Shown: positions 27,850-38,801, numbered from the stretch's first letter. The stretch is 64,000 nucleotides of DNA from Parasedimentitalea huanghaiensis (GCF_009753675.1 NZ_WQLV01000001.1:310001-374000); one strand, 5' to 3'. Notes: generated from the letters alone by a model not told the origin. Translations and numbers: made by a program.

Positions 27850-28296
27850 GTGAAGATTCTTGTCGGAGTTTTTGTTTATTTTTCGTTTTCAATTATATTG
27901 TGGGTAAGCACAGAGGTTTATTTTTATTATATTGCGGTCGCTTCTTCTACCCGTGGATTGACATCAGCACTATTAGATGCACTTGTTCTTGTAATCCTTG
28001 TGTCGATTGCTAGAACCGTATTGTGCTTTCTTTTTGTAAAGCCCGGTTACCACACAACGTATTTCGTTGCTGCTGCAATATGGACAATCGGCTGGTTCCT
28101 GCTCAAAATAGGGATGCCGCGAGGGGCCGGCTTCCAATTTTTTGCTTACGGCCAAACTTTGATAGAAAATGGAGAAATAACTGAGAGCGGTTGCGCCATA
28201 TATTTGGCGATATTACTCTCAAGAATAACGACGATTTTAGTGACTTTTTTTGGCGCAACCTTGGCTTCATCATATTTCGTAAGGAACACACAATGA
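27850..28296 (+). CDS. small membrane protein coupled to a Hint-domain protein
   Basis: A 148-residue hydrophobic protein with about four membrane segments: residues about 4-30, 38-62, 72-90 and 116-142. It starts with GTG at 27850, six bases after AAAGG. I do not recognise a family. Its stop overlaps the ATG of the Hint-domain gene (ATGA at 28293-28296), so the two are translated together and the membrane protein may help export, anchor or restrain its partner. The gene is markedly richer in A and T than the surrounding genes, which suggests horizontal acquisition. Confidence 0.6.
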   Translation: MKILVGVFVYFSFSIILWVSTEVYFYYIAVASSTRGLTSALLDALVLVILVSIARTVLCFLFVKPGYHTTYFVAAAIWTIGWFLLKIGMPRGAGFQFFAYGQTLIENGEITESGCAIYLAILLSRITTILVTFFGATLASSYFVRNTQ

Positions 28297-30068
28297 CGAC
28301 TTGGTCTTACAATAGTGATGGAACGATATCTTTTAATACCAACGACCTCGGAACTATAACTGTTGGCGTCGGGCATATTGTTGGCACCCCTTTAGAAGGC
28401 ATCAACACCAACCATGTTTGGTACCATGAATACGATGAAATTAGCTCTCTTGGAATACCTGTTGGATCAATAAGTGAGCAATTTTTGTATGATTCACTAG
28501 CGGCGTACCCAACACCGTTTGGGCCTGATTTTGCTGGTCCAGGTTGGGTCACGCATGAACAAATTTCAGACACGATGATTGTCAATTACACCGCGACATC
28601 AACCGTGTTGGGAATAGAAGTTCCAGCTCACGGTCTCACGCCGGGATTGGTGGTTAGAGAAATCATCGAAGTTGATGGTGTGTACGCCATTCGAACGTAT
28701 GGAATGGGACAAGGAGTCTTTCCTAGTTTAAATGAAGATTTGGCGGATGCTGTTTGGACCTATGCCGATTCCGTACTTGTAGATGATCTCGTCAACAGAG
28801 CGGGAATTAGTATTTTTGACGCTATGACAACTGACGAAAGTTTTGTTACAAGTTATGTTGGTCGGCAGTTTATCGAAAGTACCGCTCGTCTCATTGTCGA
28901 GAATGCAGGCATTGGGAGTAGTGCGTTAGATACTTCGAATGCAGCAACAATTCTATCCACCTCTATTCGTGCAATCATTCTGCAAGGTGGGGATGTAACC
29001 ACTGAAGACTTGGCTGCTATCGTTGCGCGAATGGATGAGCTTGTTGACGCTGGTTTGCCTGTGGGGTGGGGAGCCACTGTACTATTTAGAGAAATATATG
29101 ATACCTATAACGCGGGAAATGGAACCAATTTTGATTCCTGCTTCGGTCCGGAGGTTCCCATCGACATGTGGCCGATTGATCCTGATCTCAAACCCGGGCC
29201 AGATGGTATTTATGATCAAGATGAAGTTCTCTCAAAGGTGTGGAAGAAGCCTATTGAACTGATCGAAGTCGGCGACATCGTAATGTCCTTTGACGAGAAC
29301 GATAATCTCGTCCCTGGCCCTGTGACCAGAACCTTCCAAAACGATGCCAAAATCTTGTTGAATTTCCACGGCACTCGCGTAACTCCCGGCCACGTTTACT
29401 ACCGCCCAGACAGCAAGAAGTCGTACAAATACGAGATGCTGATTGATGTGCTGCGCGATGATGGCGTGATCAAGCATCAAGACGGTACGCTGATCCGCGC
29501 TGCGACCAACGTGGCTGTCGATGATCCACGTGATGGCTTTGTCAAAGCAGTTGCTGGAAACCGTAAAACAGACGGCACCTTTGAACAGTTAGACGAAGGC
29601 CGAATCCGCCTTGGTACCCGCTTCCTTGTAGGTCGTGGCAAAGAGCGCAAGTCGTGGTCAGCGGCTGACTTGATCGCGCTTGGCGGCGGTGTCGTCGGCG
29701 ACGATGAGCTGATCCGGGTTGGCGAAGGCGAACCGCTACCCTTCCTCTGGGATTTTGGCGAAACGCTGCCCAAGCCTGAAGATTTTGTGCTGGCCAGTTC
29801 CGGCACGACACTCGAAGACATCTACAAAGCCGCTGAATGGGAAAGCCAAGGCCCGCGTCTTGCTGCACCCATGGTGTTGGATCGCGGTCCTGTTCAACCG
29901 CTCAAGGGCGCTGCACTGTCGGCCATGCCCCGCAATGAACCGCTTGAAGTGGTGCATTCGCTAATGGCCTCGGTAAAACCGAAACGGACCTTGAACCGCA
30001 AACAGCGTAAAGCGAAGGAAGTGCAGCGACGCAAATCAGCAAAGTCACGCAAACAGGTCGCGCTATAA
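28293..30068 (+). CDS. chimeric protein with C-terminal Hint-like domain and basic tail
   Basis: The 591-residue protein has an acidic, beta-rich N-terminal region (residues 1-280) of unknown family. A Hint/intein-like domain starts at C283 (SCFGPEVPIDMWP), contains PIELIEVGDIVMSFD and the histidine motif VTPGHVYY near residue 370, and continues to about 480. The protein ends with a Lys/Arg-rich tail (about residues 560-591). The start at 28293 overlaps the previous stop and has AAGGAA about nine bases upstream. Base composition changes inside the gene: the N-terminal half is AT-rich like its partner, while from about 29250 the DNA is GC-richer and host-like. The gene therefore looks like a fusion of an imported front onto a resident Hint end. 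Self-cleavage is possible but unproven. Confidence 0.68.
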   Translation: MTTWSYNSDGTISFNTNDLGTITVGVGHIVGTPLEGINTNHVWYHEYDEISSLGIPVGSISEQFLYDSLAAYPTPFGPDFAGPGWVTHEQISDTMIVNYTATSTVLGIEVPAHGLTPGLVVREIIEVDGVYAIRTYGMGQGVFPSLNEDLADAVWTYADSVLVDDLVNRAGISIFDAMTTDESFVTSYVGRQFIESTARLIVENAGIGSSALDTSNAATILSTSIRAIILQGGDVTTEDLAAIVARMDELVDAGLPVGWGATVLFREIYDTYNAGNGTNFDSCFGPEVPIDMWPIDPDLKPGPDGIYDQDEVLSKVWKKPIELIEVGDIVMSFDENDNLVPGPVTRTFQNDAKILLNFHGTRVTPGHVYYRPDSKKSYKYEMLIDVLRDDGVIKHQDGTLIRAATNVAVDDPRDGFVKAVAGNRKTDGTFEQLDEGRIRLGTRFLVGRGKERKSWSAADLIALGGGVVGDDELIRVGEGEPLPFLWDFGETLPKPEDFVLASSGTTLEDIYKAAEWESQGPRLAAPMVLDRGPVQPLKGAALSAMPRNEPLEVVHSLMASVKPKRTLNRKQRKAKEVQRRKSAKSRKQVAL

Positions 30069-30072
30069 AACG

Positions 30073-30177
30073 ATGAGCGTCAATGACATCAAAAAGGGTG
30101 ATGTTGTCGAGTACACAGAGGTTTTCAGCCACAGTGATTATAGGCTCAGAAATGAGTGGGTCAAAAAGCCCACTTGA
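30073..30177 (+). CDS. possible 34-residue small protein
   Basis: An ATG four bases after the Hint-protein stop opens a frame for MSVNDIKKGDVVEYTEVF and 16 further residues. The KKGDVVEYTEV pattern resembles the first strands of a small beta-barrel. There is no clear ribosome site, but translation could reinitiate from the gene before. A hairpin with AGTGGG/CCCACT arms (30155-30174) lies at its end. It could also be a truncated remnant. Confidence 0.3.
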   Translation: MSVNDIKKGDVVEYTEVFSHSDYRLRNEWVKKPT

Positions 30178-30205
30178 ATTCCTAAGCCACGAAGGCAGAT
30201 TTTTT

Positions 30206-30252
30206 ACGGGGTCGAGTGCGCAGATAAGCACTACAACCCAGCCCCGTTTTTT
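30206..30252 (+). terminator. terminator after the Hint-protein unit
   Basis: ACGGGG (30206-30211) pairs with CCCCGT (30242-30247), followed by a run of Ts. An inner AGTGC/GCACT hairpin fits inside the loop. The rest of 30253-30500 contains nothing I can name. Confidence 0.5.
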
Positions 30253-30500
30253 GTCGCATCTGCGGCAGTACAACAGTCGACTTAACTAGGTGAGCCTGCA
30301 TTGCCAAGTCCGTCAGCGTTGAGCTGAAACAGGCATGGTTTCGTGGTTGAAAACACTCTGGGGATTGGTCTAGGAGGAGATACCCCCCCAACAAAAAACG
30401 TTCTCTCTATCTTCCAAATCCAACATTCCAGAATTCCGAACTCTTATCCAACAGCACATCTTGGAGTTTTGGAAATACAAGGTTTAATTTTGGAGGCTTA

Positions 30501-30574
30501 TGGAGCGGGTAACGAGAATCGAACTCGTAACTTAAGCTTGGGAAGCTCGCGTGATACCTTTTCACCATACCCGC
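30501..30574 (-). tRNA. tRNA-Gly (anticodon CCC)
   Basis: The minus strand from 30574 folds as a tRNA: acceptor GCGGGTA pairs with TACCCGC, the D arm contains AAAAGGTA, the anticodon loop is TTCCCAA (anticodon CCC, for GGG glycine codons), the T arm is ACGAG-TTCGATT-CTCGT, and CCA is encoded. The anticodon stem is slightly weak, with one G-T pair and one C-A mismatch. The 3' end points to the accessory region on the left, so it is a plausible old integration site, though I found no second copy of its 3' end. Confidence 0.93.
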
Positions 30575-30633
30575 ACACCAAGGGTTGGGTATTCCGGCTG
30601 AGATGTAGCGTCAATACCAGATCCCCGAATTGT

Positions 30634-32676
30634 TTATTCTCGGCGTCGGCGACGCTTGCGGCCTCCGGGCTGATCACCCCCGCCTGTGTTGAAGTTAACG
30701 TCAGGTAGCGAAACAATGCTATTTAGGATAGGAAAAGGTTCTGTGGAGTTCGGGATCGCCGACGCGTTGACAAAGTGCTCTTGAAAGCGTGACTCAACTG
30801 CGGTTTCAATTTTTTCAATCCGGCGCACCGTGTCTTCGATTTCGGTTCGGGCTTTGGTGTTTAGCAATGCGATACGGGCGCCGGTTCCGGCGGCATTTCC
30901 TGCACTGGTCACCTTTTCCAGAGGGCAATCCGGGATCATCCCTAAAACCATGGCGTGTTTTGCAGAAATATGGGCACCAAAGGCACCGGCAAGAATGACT
31001 TTATCAACGGTATCAACACCAAATTTATCCATGAGCAAACGAGCGCCAGAATATAATGCTGCCTTGGCCATCTGAATTGCACGGATATCCGGGTTTGTGA
31101 CAGTGATATTGGGGCCGCCTTCTTCGCTGCCATCCCAAATGACGTAAGAATTGGTGCGCCCATCAGCTATGCACCGCGAAGTTCCTGTTTGTTCGGCTGA
31201 TCCAATGAGGCCAGAAGCATCTAACAGCCCGGCAAGACGCATCTCAGCGATGGCTTCGATAATGCCTGATCCACAAATACCAGTGACGCCGGTGGTGGCA
31301 ATAGCATCGGCAAACCCATCTTCGTTTGACCAAATATCTGATCCAATCACCTTAAAACGAGGTTCCTTGGTTTGCGGGTCTATCTCGATCCGTTCGATGG
31401 CACCAGGAGCTGCGCGCTGGCCGGAGCTAATCTGTGCGCCCTCAAAGGCTGGACCAGTAGGAGAAGAACAAGCCAGTACTTTGTTTGTGTTACCCAAAAG
31501 GATTTCGGCGTTGGTGCCAACGTCAACCACCAGCATCAGGTCTTTGGATTTGTCGGGGGCCTCAGAGAGCGCCACAGCAGCGGCGTCCGCCCCGACATGC
31601 CCTGCAATACAGGGCAGAATGTACACACGGGCAGTGGGATGGATCTCTAGATCCAGTTCTTTCGCATAAAGAGATAAGGCACCGGACGACGTCAGCGCAA
31701 AAGGGGCTTGACCCAACTCAAACGGATCAATGCCAAGAAAGAGGTGGTGCATCACAGGGTTGCATACGAACACAGCGTCGACAATCAGTGCTTTGTCAAT
31801 TTCTGCTTCGTCGGCTACCTGCGCAAACAGTGTATTCATTCCTTCACGGACGGCCTGCGTCATCTCCTGATCGCCGCCTTTGTTCATCATCGAATAGCTG
31901 ACACGGCTCATCAGGTCTTCACCAAACCTGATCTGAGGGTTCATGATACCCGATGAGGCAACAACATCTCCGGTTTGAAGGTCACACAGGTGCGCAGCGA
32001 TAGTTGTTGATCCAAGATCAATAGCTAGCCCGTAGATCGAGCCATCATAAAAGCCGGGCCAAATATGCATGATTGTAGGCGGGTGAATTTCATCACCTAA
32101 ATGTACGGCAACCGTGACTTTCCAGTCTCCCTTTCGCAAAACGGGCTGCATGGATTGCAATATGTGCAGGTCAGCTTTGACGTCTTGCAAGTCCCACTGG
32201 GTTTCCAGCGCTTCAATCAACCGTTCCAGATCGCCACTGGGCTTGTGCATGTCGGGATGTTCAACATCGACGTAATACAGCCGGGTTGATGGGTTCATAG
32301 TGATATCTCGGACCTCAGCCCGTTTGCGGACCACTTGCCGGTGGACCTGACTTTCTGGAGGAACATCAATCACGATGTCGCCTTGGACCAAAGCCTGGCA
32401 CCCCAGGCGCCGTCCTTTTGTCAGTCCTCGTATATCATCATACCGTTGCTCGACTTTGTTCCATTCACTTAGTGCAGCCTCTGCGACTGTAACTCCGTGC
32501 TTTGGGAACTCTCCATATGATGGGGTGATTTGGCACTTGGAACAAATGCCTCTGCCTCCACAGACCGAATCCAGATCAACACCCAACTGCCTTGCTGCAG
32601 TCAGAACTGGTGTTCCAACCGGGAAGTGGCCGCGTTTACCTGAAGGGGTGAAAAGGACGAGAGGATCGGTGGTCAT
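30634..32676 (-). CDS. ASKHA/ferredoxin-domain protein, corrinoid-activation (RACo-like)
   Basis: The 680-residue protein begins with a plant-type 2Fe-2S ferredoxin domain: the ligands are in CGGRGICSKC (about residues 39-48) and LGC (about residue 92). A middle domain leads to an ASKHA ATPase domain of the DUF4445 type (LAIDLGSTTIAAHL near 220, VVDVGTNAEI near 370, GICGSGIIEA, and ILAGAFGAHI). Relatives reductively reactivate corrinoid proteins in methyl-transfer systems. No methyltransferase or corrinoid protein gene lies in the window, so its partner must be elsewhere. The C-terminus has a glycine-rich linker and a basic RKRRRRRE tail. It ends 59 bases from the tRNA-Gly gene. Confidence 0.85.
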   Translation of the reverse strand: MTTDPLVLFTPSGKRGHFPVGTPVLTAARQLGVDLDSVCGGRGICSKCQITPSYGEFPKHGVTVAEAALSEWNKVEQRYDDIRGLTKGRRLGCQALVQGDIVIDVPPESQVHRQVVRKRAEVRDITMNPSTRLYYVDVEHPDMHKPSGDLERLIEALETQWDLQDVKADLHILQSMQPVLRKGDWKVTVAVHLGDEIHPPTIMHIWPGFYDGSIYGLAIDLGSTTIAAHLCDLQTGDVVASSGIMNPQIRFGEDLMSRVSYSMMNKGGDQEMTQAVREGMNTLFAQVADEAEIDKALIVDAVFVCNPVMHHLFLGIDPFELGQAPFALTSSGALSLYAKELDLEIHPTARVYILPCIAGHVGADAAAVALSEAPDKSKDLMLVVDVGTNAEILLGNTNKVLACSSPTGPAFEGAQISSGQRAAPGAIERIEIDPQTKEPRFKVIGSDIWSNEDGFADAIATTGVTGICGSGIIEAIAEMRLAGLLDASGLIGSAEQTGTSRCIADGRTNSYVIWDGSEEGGPNITVTNPDIRAIQMAKAALYSGARLLMDKFGVDTVDKVILAGAFGAHISAKHAMVLGMIPDCPLEKVTSAGNAAGTGARIALLNTKARTEIEDTVRRIEKIETAVESRFQEHFVNASAIPNSTEPFPILNSIVSLPDVNFNTGGGDQPGGRKRRRRRE

Positions 32677-32782
32677 GATGGCGTCTTCTTGTTGTGTAGG
32701 TAAGGCGGAGAATATTGGGTTTTTCTAGGAGCGAAAGGCAGGTTACGCCATTTTCAGGCCTTGCGGCGGCATTTTGTTGTAA

Positions 32783-34384
<1,602 letters not shown>

Positions 34385-34403
34385 CCAACAAGGAGCGTAG
34401 ACG

Positions 34404-34439
34404 ATGAGCAATGAGATAGACCAAAGGGTATCGGCGTGA
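34404..34439 (+). CDS. possible 11-codon upstream reading frame
   Basis: AGGAG at 34391-34395 is well placed for the ATG at 34404, which opens a frame for MSNEIDQRVSA ending in a TGA that overlaps the GTG start of the methyltransferase gene (GTGA). It may be a coupling leader for the downstream gene, or the strong site may simply be a remnant of an older start. Confidence 0.3.
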   Translation: MSNEIDQRVSA

Positions 34440-35614
34440 CCCCCGGTGCCCGTTTGCAAGCGGCGATTGAAATTCTCGATCAAATCCTGGACGGCGATGC
34501 CGCCGAGAAAGCTCTGACAGGCTGGGCGCGGCGTAGTCGCTTTGCTGGATCTAAAGATCGCGCAGCTGTTCGTGATCACGTATTTACCTCTTTGCGTTGT
34601 CTACGCTCACATGCTGCGTTGGGCGGTGCCAGCACTGGACGCGGACTGATCCTTGGCGCTTTACGCGAGGCAGGAATAGATCCTGATACTCTGTTCAATG
34701 GCGTAGGTTATGGTCCAACCGAGCTTAGTGACGACGAGGGTTTGATCGCGCGAGAACCGACCAGCCCAGCTGAACGCCACGATATCCCCGAGTGGCTATG
34801 GCCTCATTTCGAGGCCAGCCTAGGCGAGGCCGCCGAGGCAGCGGCTGGATCGCTGCGCCATAGGGCCCCTGTACATCTGCGTGTAAACGCACGTCGTTCA
34901 AATATTGAACAGGCAATTGAAGACCTAAAGGAAGAAGGAGTCACCTGCTCTGCTCATCCTGCTTCTGAAATGGCACTGGAAGTTAAGGAAGGTGCGCGTA
35001 GAATTCGCAATTGCGACGCCTACCAAACAGGTGTGGTTGAATTGCAAGATGCTGCTAGCCAGGCAGTGGTAGAAATTTTGCCACTAACCAATGGCATGAG
35101 AGTGTTGGACTATTGTGCCGGCGGAGGTGGAAAAAGTCTGGCAATGGCTGCGCGCGCAAGCCTATCACTTTTTGCCCATGACAAAGCACCGCAAAGGATG
35201 GAAGATTTACCGTTGCGCGCCGACCGGGCAGGGGTCGATTTGACAGTGCTTACAACTGATACGCTTGACCAAACAGAACCGTTTGACCTTGTACTATGTG
35301 ATGCGCCCTGTTCTGGATCTGGATCCTGGCGGCGCTCTCCCGAGGGTAAATGGCGCCTAAGCTCAGAGCAACTGGCTGAGCTACAGGATGTTCAGGGTGA
35401 AATACTAGACAAGGCTTCGCAGCTGGTCGCGCCCAACGGAGTTCTCGCCTACGTTACATGTTCGGTCCTGGATGGCGAAAACACGCATCAAATACAACAA
35501 TTTATGGAACGTTCAACAGGTTGGAAATTGGAAACGGAACAGGCCTGGCCGGTTCAAGAAGGCACAGACGGTTTCTATGCAGCTGTGTTGACGCGCACAA
35601 TTACCGATTGCTAG
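34436..35614 (+). CDS. RsmB/NOP-type rRNA (cytosine-C5) methyltransferase
   Basis: The 392-residue protein has an N-terminal NusB-like helical domain (about residues 1-130) and a Rossmann methyltransferase domain. The SAM-binding motif is VLDYCAGGGGKSLAMAA; the catalytic cysteine lies in YVTCSVLDGE and the second conserved cysteine in LCDAPCSGSGSWRR. Family members use SAM to methylate C5 of a cytosine in 16S rRNA; RsmB itself modifies C967. Start: GTG at 34436 with AAAGGG about seven bases upstream, overlapping the stop of a short upstream frame. It follows guaB by 51 bases and is likely co-transcribed. Confidence 0.88.
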   Translation: MTPGARLQAAIEILDQILDGDAAEKALTGWARRSRFAGSKDRAAVRDHVFTSLRCLRSHAALGGASTGRGLILGALREAGIDPDTLFNGVGYGPTELSDDEGLIAREPTSPAERHDIPEWLWPHFEASLGEAAEAAAGSLRHRAPVHLRVNARRSNIEQAIEDLKEEGVTCSAHPASEMALEVKEGARRIRNCDAYQTGVVELQDAASQAVVEILPLTNGMRVLDYCAGGGGKSLAMAARASLSLFAHDKAPQRMEDLPLRADRAGVDLTVLTTDTLDQTEPFDLVLCDAPCSGSGSWRRSPEGKWRLSSEQLAELQDVQGEILDKASQLVAPNGVLAYVTCSVLDGENTHQIQQFMERSTGWKLETEQAWPVQEGTDGFYAAVLTRTITDC

Positions 35615-35641
35615 GTGTTCTGTAGGGAAAGCTTCATTTTC

Positions 35642-35657
35642 TTAACGTGGTCTTAAC
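35642..35657. promoter_or_regulatory. CtrA binding site in the cckA promoter
   Basis: TTAACGTGGTCTTAAC matches the full CtrA site TTAA-N7-TTAAC exactly. It lies 50-65 bases before the cckA ATG. CckA feeds phosphate to CtrA through ChpT, so this site implies feedback of CtrA on its own kinase. Confidence 0.7.
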
Positions 35658-35706
35658 CCTGAATGCCGCGAAGTAGGCGGCAAAGAATCCAGCTAACGGA
35701 GCCGTA

Positions 35707-38013
35707 ATGATCGGTCGCCAAAACTCACCTGTTCCTGACTTTCGCGTTTCAGCCCCTGAAAATGCCCGGCTTGCTGCCACGGTGCTGCTTGCAATCATGA
35801 TGGTTTCTGCCTCCTGGCTTTTTGGCTGGCCAGACTGGGTGGCGCGCGGGCTGATTGCAGTAGGGCTGACATTGGTTGCAGTTGCCGCAATGATGGCGGC
35901 ACAGGCTCGGCTCCGGATTCGCGCGCGCGCGATGGCTACCGATCTGTTGACTGGGTTCATCGAAAAGGATGCGAGTCCTAGTTTTGTTGCCGATGATGAC
36001 GGTGTGATTCATGCAAGAAATCCAGCAGCTGCTAAACGGTTTGCGGATGCTGAAAAGGAAACTCTTGCCGGAACGTTACGGGCCGTGCTGGCAAACCCTT
36101 CAGCTGTTTTGTTCCGGCTGCAAAGCCGGGCCCGTGCAGACGGTGCTGCGCAAGAGGATGTGATTACACGTCGTGGCCATGTCAGGCTATCTGTTCACCA
36201 GATGCACGGTGGCAGTTTTTTGTGGCGGGTAGAAGATATTGTTGAACGTAGCAGTACCGGCCGAAATGCAGAAAGCATTCCAATTCCGCTTATGACTGTG
36301 GGACGCACTGGCGCCGTTTTGTTCATGAACGAAGCAGCACGCAGCTTGATTGGCAGTCGTGTAAAATCATTGGACCGCTTGTTTGTCGATCTCCCGGTGA
36401 GATCTGGTCAGATCAACACAATGACGACTGCAAACGGACCAATTCAGGCGATGGTGGTTGAAAATACGCGTACACAAGGGCGTAACGAACTGTATTTTCT
36501 TGAAACGGATGGGGCAGAAGGTTCTGAGGGGAATACTACTTTTGAAAACCTACCGGTGCCATTCCTAAAAGTAGCGCCCAGCGGTGAGGTTTTGTCCGTA
36601 AACAAACTTGCCCTTGCCCTAATGGGCGTTGCCAATTGTAATGATAAAAAATTGGGCCAGTTGATGGAGGGGCTAGGGCGCCCAATGTCTGATTGGCTAC
36701 GCGATACTGCAGATGGTCTTGCCCCTAACAAATCTGAGTTTTTGCGCCTATCACGCCGCGACAAGGAAGTTTTTGTACAGGTTACCTTGAGCCGGGCGGT
36801 TGAAGATGGCGTTACTGTCCTGATTGCAGTTCTGAATGATGCAACCGAACTAAAGACGCTGGAAGCTCAATTTGTGCAAAGCCAGAAAATGCAGGCGATT
36901 GGCCAATTGGCGGGCGGTGTTGCGCATGATTTCAATAACCTGTTGACGGCCATCTCAGGTCATTGCGACCTTTTGCTACTGCGTCACGATCAAGGCGATC
37001 AGGACTACGGTGATCTAATTCAAATTCACGAAAACGCCAATCGAGCTGCTGCATTGGTAAGCCAGCTGCTGGCGTTCTCACGTAAGCAAACACTACTGCC
37101 CGAAGTGCTTGATCTACGTGATACTCTTTCTGATTTGACACATCTGTTGAACCGCCTGGTGGGGGAAAAAGTTACGCTTACACTTAGCCATGATCCTGTC
37201 ATGCGGTCCATTCGCGCTGACAAGAGGCAGTTGGAACAAGTGTTGATGAACCTTGTCGTGAACGCGCGCGATGCGATGCCTCAAGGGGGCGAGATTCGTA
37301 TTGAGACAGAGGTTGTCTCCTTGGATCGACCAATCGAACGCAATCGCGCTACTGTGCCCGCTGGTGACTGGGTTACCGTCAAGGTGTTGGACGAAGGTGA
37401 AGGCATTGACCCAGATAAGCTACAAAAAGTGTTTGAACCGTTTTACACCACCAAACGGACAGGGGAGGGGACTGGCTTAGGGCTTTCCACTGCCTACGGA
37501 ATCATCAAGCAAACCGGCGGCTATATTTTTGTCGATTCTATTAAGGGTTCGGGAACAGAGTTTACCCTCTATTTTCCTGTTCATAATGCACAGGTCTTGC
37601 AAGCCAAATCCGCCAAATCAAAGATCGAAGATACTGCTCCGAAGCATGGTGAAGGCGTTGTGCTCCTCGTGGAAGATGAGGCACCAGTGCGCGCATTTGC
37701 GTCACGTGCGCTGCGCCTTCGTGGCTACACTGTGTTAGAAGCTGAATCTGCTGAAGACGCTTTGCGTACTCTAGAGGACCCAGGTTTGAGCGTAGATGTG
37801 TTTGTCACTGATGTGGTGATGCCCGGCATGGATGGCCCCAGCTGGGTACGTGAGGCGTTAAAAACACGCCCGGACACCCGTGTCGTGTTTGTTTCAGGTT
37901 ACGCTGAAGGGGCATTTGGCGAGTCACAGCCCAATGTTCCCAATTCAGTTTTCTTGCCCAAACCGTTTTCGCTTAATCAGCTGACCGAAACGGTACATGA
38001 GCAACTTAACTGA
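35707..38013 (+). CDS. cckA: hybrid sensor histidine kinase CckA
   Basis: CckA is the bifunctional kinase/phosphatase at the top of the CckA-ChpT-CtrA phosphorelay, which in Roseobacters governs motility, gene transfer agents and quorum-linked traits. The 768-residue protein has two membrane segments near the N-terminus (about 21-37 and 45-63), PAS-like domains (about 85-370), a kinase core with the phospho-acceptor histidine in [17 protein letters not shown], the N-box [14 protein letters not shown], the G-boxes [11 protein letters not shown] and [14 protein letters not shown], and a C-terminal receiver domain with the acceptor aspartate in [18 protein letters not shown] lies about six bases before the ATG. 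Confidence 0.94.
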   Translation: MIGRQNSPVPDFRVSAPENARLAATVLLAIMMVSASWLFGWPDWVARGLIAVGLTLVAVAAMMAAQARLRIRARAMATDLLTGFIEKDASPSFVADDDGVIHARNPAAAKRFADAEKETLAGTLRAVLANPSAVLFRLQSRARADGAAQEDVITRRGHVRLSVHQMHGGSFLWRVEDIVERSSTGRNAESIPIPLMTVGRTGAVLFMNEAARSLIGSRVKSLDRLFVDLPVRSGQINTMTTANGPIQAMVVENTRTQGRNELYFLETDGAEGSEGNTTFENLPVPFLKVAPSGEVLSVNKLALALMGVANCNDKKLGQLMEGLGRPMSDWLRDTADGLAPNKSEFLRLSRRDKEVFVQVTLSRAVEDGVTVLIAVLNDATELKTLEAQFVQSQKMQAIGQLAGGVAHDFNNLLTAISGHCDLLLLRHDQGDQDYGDLIQIHENANRAAALVSQLLAFSRKQTLLPEVLDLRDTLSDLTHLLNRLVGEKVTLTLSHDPVMRSIRADKRQLEQVLMNLVVNARDAMPQGGEIRIETEVVSLDRPIERNRATVPAGDWVTVKVLDEGEGIDPDKLQKVFEPFYTTKRTGEGTGLGLSTAYGIIKQTGGYIFVDSIKGSGTEFTLYFPVHNAQVLQAKSAKSKIEDTAPKHGEGVVLLVEDEAPVRAFASRALRLRGYTVLEAESAEDALRTLEDPGLSVDVFVTDVVMPGMDGPSWVREALKTRPDTRVVFVSGYAEGAFGESQPNVPNSVFLPKPFSLNQLTETVHEQLN

Positions 38014-38037
38014 CCCGCCATCCATTCGAACAGGTCC

Positions 38038-38067
38038 GGGCTACCTTAAAGGGTAGCCCATTTTTTT
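38038..38067 (+). terminator. cckA terminator
   Basis: GGGCTACC and GGTAGCCC form an 8-bp stem followed by seven Ts. It is a strong intrinsic terminator 25 bases after the cckA stop and lies at the 3' end of the convergent sulfotransferase-like gene. Confidence 0.9.
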
Positions 38068-38070
38068 GGG

Positions 38071-38667
38071 CTATAAGCCTATACTGCGATATAGGGTAAA
38101 CTCATCCGCATATTTGCGTCGAAGAATGGTTTCGGTTTTGGAAGACAATGACAGCTCCATAACAGGACTGACATTTTCCTTTTTAAGGCAAATTTCAGTG
38201 TTCAACCTTTGCTGCAGAAAGGCAATCAGACGCTCTTGTTTTTCATACTTAAACAAATGGTTCACTGAACACCCATTTGGTTGAGCTGCAAGAAATACAG
38301 CCTGACTTCCAACATTTGCAAATGGCGGTTGTTTGCCCTTGCAATACGCACGCACGAACTCATCAAATTCGATATTTGTGGTTGCGTTGTCCTTACCCAA
38401 CATGAATGGCCGACGGCGAAAACGATACCAGCTTCCCAACCAACTGATCGGCTCTCGCATGACCGCAACAACTTCCATTTCGGCATCGCAAACTCTCTGA
38501 AACATCGGCCTGACCCAGCGATTGTATCTATAAAGAGGCGCGTGTTTTAAATCTGGGGGACTCGAAATCACCATATCAGCACGCGCACGCAAGGCGGTAT
38601 GCAAAGCGGTTGTTCCGGTTTTTGGAACAGAAAGGAGAACAAGACGTTCTTTAAAGAATACCAACAT
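38071..38667 (-). CDS. sulfotransferase-family protein
   Basis: This 198-residue protein carries the 5'-phosphosulfate loop LLSVPKTGTTALHTAL (residues about 10-25), typical of PAPS-dependent sulfotransferases, and a later segment VVAVMREPISWLGSWY that matches the 3'-phosphate-binding R-x-P region. It is short for the fold, but similar single-domain proteins occur in Roseobacters, where they are often misannotated as gamma-glutamyl kinase. The acceptor is unknown; polysaccharide or lipid sulfation is possible. It is monocistronic and convergent with cckA. Confidence 0.75.
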   Translation of the reverse strand: MLVFFKERLVLLSVPKTGTTALHTALRARADMVISSPPDLKHAPLYRYNRWVRPMFQRVCDAEMEVVAVMREPISWLGSWYRFRRRPFMLGKDNATTNIEFDEFVRAYCKGKQPPFANVGSQAVFLAAQPNGCSVNHLFKYEKQERLIAFLQQRLNTEICLKKENVSPVMELSLSSKTETILRRKYADEFTLYRSIGL

Positions 38668-38786
38668 TTATGAGTTCCGGTCGTAAGATCATATGGTTAA
38701 CACTCATAAACCATTCTTTAACAGTATTGATGAACAGTAAAGGCGTGAAGAATTAATTTGCAATGTTCTCACTTTGATCTCATAAG

Positions 38787-38801
38787 GAACATTAAGGGAA
38801 C
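38787..38801. promoter_or_regulatory. LexA (SOS) box of recA
   Basis: GAACATTAAGGGAAC is the reverse complement form of GTTC-N7-GTTC, the alphaproteobacterial LexA direct-repeat operator. It sits about 57 bases upstream of the recA ATG, as expected for SOS control. Confidence 0.8.

Noticed and set aside
27309-30574. Complete genomic island bounded by tRNA-Gly repeats
   Set aside because: An integrase relic and tRNA-Gly are present, but I found no second copy of the tRNA 3' end, so boundaries are not claimed.
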